Assembly (NCBI RefSeq): GCF_035222485.1
Contig: NC_085920.1
Location: 2,728,001 to 2,792,000, forward strand
Length of the DNA: 64,000 nucleotides
Direction: 5' to 3'
Origin: Podospora pseudoanserina
Taxonomy: Eukaryota; Ascomycota; Sordariomycetes; Sordariales; Podosporaceae
Shown here: piece by piece, positions 1-11,829 of the stretch
Layout of the letters: every line of letters begins with the position of its first letter
Position numbering within the stretch: the stretch's first letter is position 1
The notes under the pieces: model-generated
The model's database searches: none
Seen by the model: only the letters and a program-made list of their open reading frames with translations
Told to the model about the DNA's origin: nothing
Program-made: the position numbers and the translations under genes

Positions 1-3000
1 CTGCCATGGCCGAGGTCATAACAGTCGACTCTGTGCTCTGCCTTGGAAGACTGTTCGAGTCAAAGCTACGTCCCGTGCCTGGACGCATCGATAGGCCGAC
101 AGCTGACCTTGAGTTGGGGTCAGAAGTGATTGGTGAGTTGGAGCTCACCCGGGCATGGCTGCCATTGATACCGGAGTAATAGTCTCGGTAGTAATGAGCT
201 GGGCTGGGGAGCGCACTACTTGCTGGCGAGAGACTGAACTGGCCACTGTTACGTCTCACAAAGTCCGGAGTTGGCAGTGTAGGGGCGTGTTCACTGTTGA
301 TGGACAATCCCCTGGAACGAGTTGGCTGGAGGTCACTCGGCCGAGACTTTGTTCTCGAAAGCAGCGAAGAGCTATCGCCGCCGTCGGTTGTCGAGTGAGA
401 AAACCTAGGTCTCAGCGTAGGATTCAAGATGGCGAGCAACATGGCCCTCTCTTCTTGCAGCGCAAACTCTCGCTGGAAGCCCGACACAATCTCCGACACT
501 TCAGGAACATGGCTCGCATCTTGGAGAGGTGCTTTGACTTTGTCCTGCCACATCTTATACCAGGCTGTTTGGATGCTGATGAACTTGCCAAGACAGATAT
601 TGCCAATCCTGGCAGTCATGGCAGAAAGCTTGGGCAGCTCCTTTTTCAGCGTCTCATTCAGAGCCTCATACTGCTCCACGAGCTCTGTCAACTGCTTGTC
701 CACCTTCTTCCCGTTGGCCTTGAGCTGGGCAAACTTCTCATAGTCCAGGCGGCGTTTGGCTCTTTTCTTCATGGCCAGACCAGGGTTGCCGTAGCACTTG
801 ATGACCTGCTCAAAGGGTTCAATGACGTGTTTGCGGACATCAGAAAGCTTTTGGGCGTTAGCAACTACAAGAACTTGAATTCGGGGGCGGGCAACTCACA
901 TGTCGCTCCAACGCAATCTTCTCAATGTCTCTCATCGAGACATTGAACTGAACCCATTTACTTTCGATGTGAGCATAGTCTCTAGACGGCTGCAGTCGCA
1001 TCACCAGCTCCATGGACGAGAGATACTGAAGGAATTCGTGCACATAGGTCGACACGTTCCTCGTGTAATACTCAACATCTCTCAGAACCACCTGGAGACG
1101 GAGGTAATCATCACCAAACTGCTGCTGCAGCTTCTTGTAATCCTCGTCCTCTGCCGTTTTCGGACTGGTCGCCTGGAGTTTGTCAACCCGTTTTCCAAAA
1201 GCCCTGGCAATGCCGCGGACATCCGAATCCTTGCGCTTCCTATTGCTGACGATTTGTCCAACCAGCTCATAATTCTTCTTGGACTTGTTGATCTCGTCAA
1301 TGGCGTCGATGACGGCCGACCGCGCAGCAACCAATGGTTCCCTGTCCGGATGATCTGCCGGCGTATATTTGAGCAGATGTGTGATAATGTCTGGGTATTT
1401 TGTGATGCGCTGCATGGGCTTCACCAACAGCGAGTCCAAATTCCAGGCAGAAGTCAGCTCCTTGGCGACCTCATTACACTCATTGAGCCAGAGCATGACA
1501 CCCTCGTCTTCCTGAATCTGGACGAGGCGTTTGGACGACTGGTCACTGGATCGCAAATACACCTCGTGCACAGCCTTTAACTGTTCGATGCTCTTTGAGA
1601 ACACCGGCCCAATAGATGTGAGGCGGTCCTTCTCATCGTCCAGCTCAGGTTTTGCAGAAGAAGTAACAGAGTTCAAGGTAGCTGAATCGGAGTCCTTGAT
1701 CGACGGGGCAGCCGAAGGGGTGAGAATAGGTGACCGTCGGGCCTTGGGAGTGTACACCGTAGATGCTCCTTCCTTGAACTCGGCAACGAACGCGGCATGA
1801 AAAGCAATGATTTCATCCGTGTTCCTAAAGATCAACTTGATCGTCTTGCTGTCCAGGTTGGGACAGGCTTCGGCAGTCCCCTTGTAGATTTCCTCAACTA
1901 CGCTCATGTCTCTGACAAACGCATCCTCGGTATCAATCAGTTCCCGTATAACCAATTGACGCTGGCGCAGCCTCTTTTGCTCCTCCTGCGCTTCAGCCGA
2001 TAGTGATGGCCTCTCAACAACAGACTCGGTGAGCGTCTCGCTGTCATTAACCGAAATATTGGACCGATCGAGTGTTTCAAAAGTGACTTGCGATCCAGAA
2101 TCGGGTGATAGAACTTCGGACTGTGGCCGCGACTCTTGCTGAGGATGCAGGAAGCTTGTTGGCCTAGTTTCTTGCCCGTACACAGACGTCTCTCGATCAT
2201 CGTCCACAAACTCAAAGGACGGAGGAGGCGGTGGCTGCCGCTGTGGACGCGCAGCCACATGTTCTTCCTGCGGCTGCGGCACATCCTCGTCGCGCTCTTC
2301 TGTTTGGCACTCTTCTTCTTCAGTGACACGGTCCGTTCCCTTTTCATGGGCAGAGAGTTGGTAACTGCTACGCTGCCGTTCGGCCAACATGGGCGGAGTA
2401 GCAGCACCGAACCTATCCAGCGGTGACTTGTCCGGGCTGTGAGATCGAAACTCTTCCAAACCAGATTTTTGGCTTTCGTATCCAAGAGACTGCTGAGAAT
2501 GCGTGCTTTGCAGGCCGGCATTATGGTCGTCGCTTCCAAAGGAAAAGTCGGTCCAGGCAGAATTCTGACTGAGACGATTCCCAGGTGCCAGCAGCGAGGG
2601 GACAGTCAAACTGTGCAATGTGTTTGGTGTCTTTTCGTACTCTGCCAGTGGTGGCTGCGTGTCAAAAGGAGTTCCAGAATCTGACGATGTACATGTTGAA
2701 TCACGCAACGATGCCACATTGTCACTCAAACGCGGTCCGACATAAAAGTCTTCCAGCCGATCCAGCTTGTCCAGCACAATTCTGGGCTCCTCAAACCGCA
2801 CCACATCCTCCAAATGCGAAGTTTCCGGTGCCTCAATCGTCACATTGCTGGCCGTCTGTCGTTCATCCTGTCGTGGCAGATCTGCTGCCGGCATGGCAAC
2901 ACGAGGCGGGTTGTGGTGCAACGGCCGGAAATCATTTTCTGGGCCGAGAATCGTGACTGTTGTTTCGTAGTTGTCCGAGGTAAATGTGTACGGTCGGGGC

Positions 3001-5531
3001 ACGTACTCATCGTCTTCGTCCTGGCTCGGTGCGGCAGTGGAGGTAGGCTCCGGCTGAAAGTCAGTGCGGGTTGGTGTTAGCTGGGGAGACATCTGGGGCT
3101 CCGTGGACGTGTCAAGCGAAATTTTTATGGATACACTGTCGTCATCGACCTCCTCATCCTCATCAAATGGAGATTGATAAGACGCCTTCTTGGGTAATAC
3201 TGGAACCACGGCCTGCTCGGCCGGCGGGCTAGAGGTTTCATGTTGAAAGCTTTCTGGCACAAAGGTGACTTGCGTGAGGCCAAGCATTGTCATGCCCAAA
3301 GCTTCATCTATGGCAGCTGTGTTTTCTGGCCTTTCTGGTTCAGGCTGGTCATCAATTTCGAACTCGGTCGTTGCAGTGCTAGCTGAGCAAGCAGACATGG
3401 GTTCTTCCTCTGGTTCCAGATGAGATGACCCAACATTGGGGAAGCTGCCTGGTATTTCCAACCTCAGGGGTTCCAACGGGGCCGGTGGAGCTGGTGTTGC
3501 AGGCACTGGTGGCGCTGGGGAGTCTCCAACCGGCGGTTGCAAATGCGACGATGGTGTCTCTTTCTCGATACCAATCTCCACAAACCTCAAGTTGTCAGTC
3601 GATCGGGCTGGCCTTATGGCGGCAGCGGCAGCGGCGGCATTGGCATTGGCGACGGCAGCCATCGTGGCCGCTTCTGCTTCCAATTTGATCTTGGCCACCA
3701 CCTCCAGCTCCCTTTTCCTCTTGTCAGCAGCAGCCTGTCTCGCTTCCTTGGCCTGGCTGTCTCTGATGGACTTGCTGTAGGCAAGTTTGATAGTCTCACG
3801 GCGCTGTGCAAAGTCAATGGGCCCGACAGAGAGTTTGCGCCTCCGTGTGCCAGATCCTTCTGCTTTTGGAGTGGGTCTCAAAGGTTGTCTCTGGGGTGAC
3901 GAACCTCGTTCCCGTTCTACGGCTCGCATTCTGGATGCTGCTGTGGTGGCCGTCGCCACAGACTGCCGTGGCCGCGAGCTACGAAGACTAGGTGACAATT
4001 TCGGAGGAGTGACAGCAACATGGGCATTCAGCCGGCTGCCTGTCGTGGTTATGCTCGAGGGTGGGCCCTTGCGAGCTGTTGGTGTTTTGATCTGAGGTGT
4101 TGAAACCGTTGCACTGGTCGTCGGCGTCCTCGACCGGCTGGATGGTACATGCTGCCGAGATGTTCTCCCGCTGGCAGCTGCGTACTTGAGCGAAGGGGAG
4201 TTCGAACGAGTTGAGGCGGGACTGTCACTCTGGTTACTGATCTTCTTCACCATGATAGGGAGACGGGAGGTTGGGGAGGTCGGCGAGGTCGGTGATATCG
4301 GTGAGGCCACAGCGGATTCATTGGGAAACTGACGCCTCATTCCCAACTTGGATCCAGCAAAGTCGCTCTGAGCTCGGTTATGGTTTTTGGGGATACTCGT
4401 GTTGACGCTTGGATGATCGGAGGCCTGCTGGTCGTTTGGCGCGGCGCCGCGGTACCAGTCGGTGGGTGACGGAGGCTCGATGTCTGCATCTGATAAACTG
4501 CGCATCTGTAACCTTGAATGATGAATACTAGACTCGGACGTCCTCCGTGGCCGGGCATTTTCGATCCCAAAGCCGACTGTGGCCGAGTCGTTGTGTTCAG
4601 GCAGTATCTCGCCAAACAAGAGGCCGGGCTGGCGGGAGAGGCCTGGTTCCGGTCCTTTGGGCACTGCAGGAATCCTCGGTGAGGCATGGTTGTTTTGCTT
4701 GGATGGCTGTGGATGTGACGACGTTGCCGTACGAGGTCGACTGATCCTGCTCGCAAATGACTGCTGATCTTCGGTCGGTCGTTGTGTTCCCCGAGTGACA
4801 GATGTTCCCCGAACACTAGATGTCCCTCTGCTGGAACCATATGTTGACGAATTGCTCCCCGTGCCAGTGGCCCTTCCATTGGTGCTGCTGGATGACCTGG
4901 GCAGTGGCTTTCGAGCCGCTGCCCCGGGCTGTGTGGCGGTCTGGTCAAACTTCTTTTTCATCTCTTTCACACTCGTGGGAAAACTGTTGGCTGCTTTGGA
5001 CGAACGGTCGTCGACGGGGTTCGACACGGCACGCTGACTCGGTCGAAGAGCATTGCGGTTCGTGGGGAGCCCCGATGGCCTTGATGCCGTTCCGTTGCCG
5101 TTGGAGCGCGTAGAGGGCGTCTGTCGAGAACTGGACGAGGCCTGGGCCATGAGATCTACGGTTTGCGGGGACTCATTCCTGGGCTGCTGCGCACCTTGGT
5201 AGCTACGGTAAAAGTCGTCGGGATCTAGCGAGTCGTCCAGAGAGGAACTGGCAGCAAACGCCTGGAGGTTCGAGGCTGCGGCATGCGAGGCGAGGGGGGG
5301 TATTTGGCCGCCGGGTCTAGGGTCTAGGTCTCGGTCGAGATCGGCGCCGGGGTGGAAGTGGTGTTCATAAGGGTCGTAGGGGTCGTGGGAGTGGTGGTGC
5401 TGGGTGTGGTGCTGTTGTTGGTATTCGAAAAGCTGCTGGTGATGCTGGGGATTATGGTGGTGATGGTGATGGTCGAAGAGCTGGCCGGGGCGCGAAGCAG
5501 GCGCCTCCTCTCCAAGACTGCCATCGTCCAT
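1..5531 (-). CDS. DH-BAR Rho guanine nucleotide exchange factor (3' end missing)
   Basis: Large, mostly disordered protein ending in a Dbl-homology (DH) domain followed by a BAR domain, the arrangement of DNMBP/Tuba and of fission yeast Gef1, which activate Cdc42-type GTPases at curved or polarised membranes. Exon 1 covers 5531-900 (1544 codons). The DH domain lies at about residues 1190-1405 (IRELIDTEDAFVRDM near its start, LVKPMQRITKYP in the conserved last helices), and the BAR helices start near 1430. A 52-base intron (899-848, GTGAGT..AG with a GCTAAC branch site) joins frame-true to a second exon at 847 that continues through the left edge, so the C-terminus is outside the window. The N-terminus is rich in His, Gln and Ser with runs of six His. 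No SH3 or PH domain is visible in the part present. Start chosen as the first ATG of the long frame. The GEF family call is firm; which GTPase it acts on is inference. Confidence 0.9.
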
Positions 5532-6167
5532 GGTCTCGCTCCCATCACTCTCAGGTCGTTTGGCCAGTGGTGGAGGTCCGTAAGGTTACGTCGTGGACGG
5601 CGTGCATGCAAACGCTCCGTCCGCGACTGGCTGTGCGGAATTCAATGATCATCGAGATCCATCGTCCATAACTGGGCAACTGGACACTGGTAAGTGACTG
5701 GGGGTGGGGAGGCGGCAGAGAGAGAAGATGTCGGGGCTCGTCGAGGTTGATGTGCTGGCGAGCGCGAGGATTGGCTGTCTGCACAAGCGACCGGGGACAG
5801 CCCTGGGCGAACGAAACACCTTCATCAACACCAGGTCCGGGATCCACCTCCATAAGAGCAAAAAAGTACGGGGCAAACGCTTCACTGCACCGAACCCTAG
5901 CCGCTCTGCTAGCCAGCTACAAGAGTCAGTGCGCTATCCGTACTTGTTCCTCAGAACATCTGTGCAATTACGGCGCCTTTCGGGCAGCGGCCTATGGAAT
6001 ATCAATGAGACGACAGAGACGGGACGACACATATATGCTCATATCCTGTGCCATCGTCCGAGTGCGAGCCCTTTTTCTCCTGCTCTCCTTGATGCGAGAT
6101 GGTCATACCCATCCATCCTGGGCACTTTGGCAAACTTTACTTTCTTTTTTCTCTTTTGAGAAGAATG

Positions 6168-6207
6168 TGTTGCAGTGTTGCAGTGTTGCAGTGTTGCAGT
6201 GTTGCAG
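6168..6207. repeat. Tandem repeat, 8-base unit x5
   Basis: Five exact copies of TGTTGCAG in a row, in the long upstream region of the DH-BAR GEF. It looks like a simple microsatellite-type expansion. Confidence 0.9.
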
Positions 6208-7254
6208 TTGGTACATAAGCAACAGGGACAAGCTGCCTCGCGATGTCAGCTTGAGGGAAGTTGGAGGGGCGTTGGTGGATGACAAGAAAGTCTTGGAATT
6301 ACCCAGGCTATCGGTAAGGTTTCTCTTCTACCCGGACCCCCTGTAGATGTCCTCTACAACCTTAGGTGTATCCAATACTACTTACCAGCTGCCCGTTTGG
6401 GGATCAGGCTGATGTGCTGACCTTCTGCGGCTGCGCGACTTGTGTTGGCCGGCATCAACCGTCTCTCCACTCCTCGAACAATTCGAGAAGATAGGAATAC
6501 GACCTTTTTCTGGGCTCTATCCCATGTGAGTATCGAAAGGGATTCAAAGTGTTTGATGGTGTAGGTAGCTAGCTGTGCTGCCCAGAAAGCGGGGGCCATC
6601 CATCATGATCGTGTAATTGCACGTTCTGTCTCAACGGTGCAGTGGGGAGTGAACAGGGGGTTTGCGGCGGGTTTTCGGCCGATTATGTAGAAGATACATA
6701 ACTTGGCATGGCATCCGAACTTTTTTGTTGATGTTTTGTTTTCTCTCATCCGAATCCTCCTCAGTTCATAGCAGTTGACTGTGTGGACGAACAGACATGT
6801 GAGAGAAGGCCCCTGCCCGTAGCGGGGCACCAGGAGTGGGATGTTTCCATCCATGAAGATGATGAATTCGAGCCAACAACAGATCCAACGAATCGCAAAT
6901 GCTGAAGGGACAGGCATGAATACAAGTCAACCCTGTGTGGCTGCCCAATGACGCACTGTTCAACCAGCTGTGCCGCCGAGATAATCTTGACTGCCCGACC
7001 CTTGGAGCTTGACCAGCTGTGACTGGCCGCCAAGCTTAAGCTCTCTAGAGCTCTGACTTCTTGATGAAGTGACCCTTCGTGGCCGAGACTGTACACCCGG
7101 AGCCTGAACTCCTAGAGCAGGTGTGGCGTAGGGCCATGAGGGTGAGAAGGAACCAATACATCCAGCTCAGAATAAAAATATTTCAGGTTGCCGGTAAAGC
7201 AGGAGAGACGACTTGTCGCAGACCGTTTGAGGCTTGAGCCACACGCCGCCACAC

Positions 7255-7276
7255 GCCGACGCGCGCCGACGCGCCG
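7255..7276. promoter_or_regulatory. Paired ACGCG cores upstream of telomerase
   Basis: A 10-base direct repeat of the type GCCGACGCGC occurs twice in tandem, giving ACGCGC at 7259-7264 and 7269-7274, about 400 bases before the TERT start codon. ACGCG is the core of the fungal MBF site. The cores sit in a generally GC-rich stretch, so function is only suggested. Confidence 0.3.
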
Positions 7277-7668
7277 CCAGTCACACAACATCTTGAACAC
7301 CAGGAACCAGTGCCGCTCGCCCGCCTCGGTATTAATTGTCGCTTTTCAACTTTTCGTGACTCTCCCACGCGCTTCATATCCAATCAACCGAACGGACACA
7401 CATCCGTTTTCACTCATTCATCCCCGGCCACCTTCCCCGGCCCGCCCACCCACCACACCACGACACCACGACTCCCACCACTCCCACCACTCCCTTCAAC
7501 GGATTATCTCGAATCCTGGATCCTGCGACCCCACGACCCAATCAGCCACCAGCACATGTTTGGTCGTTGCTGGTTGGTCCTCAGCTCTCAGAAGCCGTCA
7601 TGTAATTCCCTCAGAAATGCCTGGACTAGGAAACTGGACTTGGAGGACATCTTTGACACTTTCCAATC

Positions 7669-10600
7669 ATGACAACTATTCTTGCGTCAAGACCGGCCAA
7701 AGGGAAGAGGAGTCGAGACAATAGCGGCGAACTAACTCGCAACGGCTCTGCTGATCACCCTGCAAAACGCCAGAGGACCGGGCATGAACCACGCGATGCC
7801 GTTGTCAAGCATGCGCTGTTGAGTCAGTACTATTCTGAGACACGAACATTACGACAGTACGCACTGTCGAAACTGCCAACCTCTTCACGCATCCGGCGCA
7901 AGAAAATCGCAACAGTAGGGCTTTCTGGCTCTTCTGTCCAGAAGTCTTCAACTGAAGAGGAGACTATCTTGGGAGAGCTGCTGGACACAACACTTGTTGC
8001 CTGGCGCCATGATGCCACCGCGAGAAAGAACAGCTACCGCTGGGAGAAGTGGATTGCCTTCTCGCAGAAGGGAAAAGGAGATGAATCCTATGTGACCTTG
8101 TCAGATGGACTGAGGAGGTCCATGTACTCGCAATCCGATGTAAGTCATAGAGAGTAGTAGAGATTCGCATAGTCCACCAACTTACATGGCCGTCTGTCAA
8201 AGATTATAGACTTTGTTATCTGGCTTCTTTTCTCCCAGCAGGAGGCTGGTGTCCGGTTGAAGCATTTGTTATGCGACGGCTTTCGGAGAAGTGTAAATGA
8301 GAATGCTCATCCGAAGGAGGCAGCCGCCCCAAGCAAGCCAATTCCTGGGCTCTTTGCAGTAGAACGCAATCAGCAAGTAGAAACCCTCAGGGAAAAGCCA
8401 TGGCCACAGCTTCTCATGCTCTTGGGCAAAGAAGGGGAGCGCATCATGATCGACCTGCTTGTCGACTGTGCCATTTTCCGGGCTGTAAAAGCAGGCAAAG
8501 GCAACATGCAACAGCTTTGTGGGATTCCCATTTCAGAACTGAGCCCTTTGGAGGCAAAGCCCATCGACAAAGAAAATCCCGTGCGCCCCTCCGAGATCTC
8601 TTTTGTCAGAAGCCGTATGCTCTATGCCAGAGCTGCTCTCAATGCTCGTGGCGCTGTTCACTTTGGCTTACGTCACATTCGTGAGTGGCCCTTTTTACCC
8701 CTATTTGGGAGTTGCCAAGACAAAAACTAACCCCTGAGTTTTTGTCTAGATGTGTTGAACAGGTTTCCATATAAGGCACCCACCCCCACCGAAGAGGATA
8801 CTAACCACGGGAATGTGGTGCATATCTTGGTGTACATGTTTCCCCGTCAATTTGGACTGCATAACCCATTTACGTCGGTTGTGGACCGCCAGAAGACAAC
8901 TCAGAAGTTCCAGGACTACACCCTTCGTGAAGAGGAGATAGCCGAGAAGTTTTCCAAGTTGGATACGCACGGAAAGCCTATCAGGCACGTTCCCAAGAGA
9001 CTCAGAGGACAGGTCCAACATCTTGTTGAGCGACTTCAGATATTGCACGGCCGTTGCGCATATGCCGAGATGATGAAGCACTATTGCCCAGTAGGCTGTC
9101 CCGTCCCAATTCAGCTAGTACCAACGCTCACACTCTTAGGTACCTGGCTTGACAGAAAGCCGTAAGAAGGCTTCCACTTCCATGGAAAGGTCATTAGTTT
9201 CATCATCAAGGCCAGCTGGTAAAGCTTCTCGGGGCAAGAAGAAGACTCGGCAGAATGCAGCCCCGGATTGGAACTTGAAGTACAGCTCTCTCACGGAGTT
9301 GGCAACTCCAACATCGTCTGTCTCGGCCTTTTGCCAGGCTATATTAGCCAAGGTGATCCCCAATGAGTTCTGGGGCCATGGCGACGCACAAGAGCACAAC
9401 AAGGCCTGCCTTCTCAAAAAGGTCCACGAGTTCATTCATCTGCGGCGGTTTGAGAGCATGTGTCTGCATGAGGTCATGCAGGGAATGAAGGTAAAATAAT
9501 CTCTCTGCACATCTTAAAACGCGGTATGCTAACTGCTTTCCAGCTCCAAGATATCGACTGGCTCGCACCTCCTGGACTAGCCAACCAAAAATGCTCGCAG
9601 TCAGATATGCAGAAACGAACCGAAATCTTTTACGAGTTTCTCTACTACCTGTTTGATTCATTATTGATACCCTTGATTCGAGGCAATTTCTATGTCACTG
9701 ATTCTAGTGTTGACAAGTATTGTCTGTTTTTCTATCGGCATGACGTCTGGCGGTATGTTGCCGAGCCTGCCATGGCCGCGCTCAAGACCAGGATGTTTGA
9801 GGAGGTCAGGTTGGAAGATGCTTTACGGATCTTGGGGTCTCGCAAACTTGGACTTGCCCACCTTCGGCTGGTTCCCAAGGAAACCAACATGAGACCTCTC
9901 ATGAATTTGTCACGTCGGACTCTGCGGCCAGGGGGGAAAGCTGGGTTGAGCTACAGTATCAATACTAATTTGGGGCCGGTGAATTCTGTGCTCAAGCTTG
10001 AGAGGGTGTGTGAAAACCTTTCTTGAGATTGGACCTTTAAGCTAACGAAACAACAGACACGAAATGCCGAGCGTCTCGGATCTTCCCTCTTCTCAGTGAG
10101 CGACATCTACCCCCGCATCAAGGCATTCAAAACCTCCCTTGGCCAAGGAAACCACAAGCTCTACTTTGCCAAAGTTGACGTCGCGGCCGCCTACGATACC
10201 ATCCCCCAAGACGCCATGATCAAACTACTCCGCCAGATCCCCAAGCAAGCCTTTTACAAAATCAAGAAGCACGCCGAAGTCAGCCCCCTCGAAATGGTCC
10301 TTGGCAAAGGCAGCACTGCCAAAGCCGCCAGCCGCTGGCCCTCGGTAGCCCAATCAAACAAAGACCCCCTCCCCTTCTCCCAATTCATCGAGACCACTCT
10401 CGCCCCGACCAAAAAAGACACCATCTTCGTCGACCGCTCCAACGCCCAGAAAACCCACAACACCCGGGACCTGATGTCTCTATCCACGTCCCACATCAAA
10501 GACAACCTCATCCGCATAGGCAAGAAACACTACCGCCAAAAATCCGGCATCCCTCAAGGCTCGGTGATTTCCTCCGCCCTCTGCAACTACTTCTACGCCG

Positions 10601-11575
10601 ACCTCGAGCGCACCCACCTCTCCTTTTTGTTCTCCGATGACAACACCAACGACAGCCTGCTCCTCCGGCTGATAGACGACTTCCTCCTCATCACCACCTC
10701 CCTCCCCAAAGCAACCCAGTTCATCACAACAATGCACTCTGGCGTCCCCGCCTACGGCGTAACCGTCAACCCTTCAAAGTCCCTCGTTAATTTCCCTGTC
10801 ACCATCAACGGCACCACTCTCTCAACCTTACAATCCAAAAACAACAACAGACCAGCTCAATTCCCCTACACGGGTCTATTCATCAACACCAAAACTCTCG
10901 AAATCTCCAAAGACAACACCGCTCTTACAGGTAACCCTGAAAGCAGTATTGACCCCCGTCCTTCTGTTGTTGTATTACCGTGATACAAAAATACTAACAA
11001 AGCATTTATAGTCTTCAACTCTTTAACAGTAGAACACACCCGCTGCCCAGGCCGCAACTTTTCCCGCAAGGTCCTCGCCTCGTTCAAGCTCCAGTCGGGC
11101 ATCCACCTTTTTGATACCAGCCTCAACTCGAGGCCCAAGGTGCTGGCCAACGCGTTTGCCGCCTTTGGGGTCTGCGCCAGGAAGATGTGGGCTTATGGGA
11201 GGTGTATGGGGAAGAAACGACAGCCCGGTGGGAGGGTTGTTAAAGGTAGTTTATATCTTGGTGTAGACACGAAAGCGTTGGGTTTGCTGACACAAAACGG
11301 GGATAGATACTATCAGGTCATTGATTGATGTTGCGTTTCTGCTGCTGACGAGCAAAAGCAGAAAGGAGAGGTGGCCGGGGTATGAGTGTATGGTTACAAA
11401 GGGGGAGGTGGCGTGGTTGGTGATGGTGGCTTTTAGACAGGTTCTTGTTAGGAAGCAGACGGGATACAGAGAGGTTGTGGTTTGGCTGCAGGAGGAGACG
11501 GTCAACTTGTCGAAGGGGAAGAAGGGGGTTGGTGTTGCGGGTTTAATCAAGATTGTTAGGGGAGTTGGGACCTGA
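7669..11575 (+). CDS. tert: Telomerase reverse transcriptase (TERT)
   Basis: Catalytic subunit that copies the telomerase RNA template onto chromosome ends in the nucleus. Eight exons can be joined in frame: 7669-8139, 8239-8680, 8750-9090, 9140-9490, 9544-10005, 10057-10930, 11012-11245 and 11307-11575, giving 1147 residues. Visible landmarks are the N-terminal region, an RNA-binding-domain motif with MFPRQFGLHNPFTS, reverse transcriptase motifs 1-2 (FFYRHDVW, RLVPKETNMRPLMNLSR), motif A with catalytic Asp730 (FAKVDVAAAYDTI), motif B' (KSGIPQGSVISSALCNYFY), motif C with Asp896-Asp897 (RLIDDFLLIT) and motif D (GVTVNPSKSLVNF). An insertion between A and B' matches the IFD region special to telomerases. 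The C-terminal thumb continues to the stop at 11573. All catalytic aspartates are present and nothing suggests decay. Exon 2 could also begin at 8242, because the acceptor reads CAGCAG. The gene is tail to tail with the acyltransferase at 11830. Confidence 0.95.
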
Positions 11576-11829
11576 TGGTTGAGATCGGGAGTTTGTTGGA
11601 AATGTTAGCAAGTGCGTTTAAAGCTTGTTTATAATGCACATGTAGGAAGAATGAAATCGATAGATAATCTATGTCTGTACTGGTCTATCGCTAACCCAGA
11701 TATGTTTGTAAATGCCTTGAACCAAGTCCAGCTACTTCCCATCAAGTCTGTTTTATGTATATGCCCTTTATCCACTACATCTTGACACCCGACCATTACC
11801 ACACCAGCATCATCCTCTCGCACACCTTC

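Larger units (their letters stand above)
5532..7668. other. Intergenic, divergent GEF and TERT upstream region
   Basis: About 2.1 kb between two divergent genes. It should hold both 5' leaders and promoters. It contains a short tandem repeat at 6168-6207 and an ACGCG-bearing GC-rich stretch at 7245-7285 (both listed separately). Small open frames here look random, with no recognisable protein. Confidence 0.6.
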
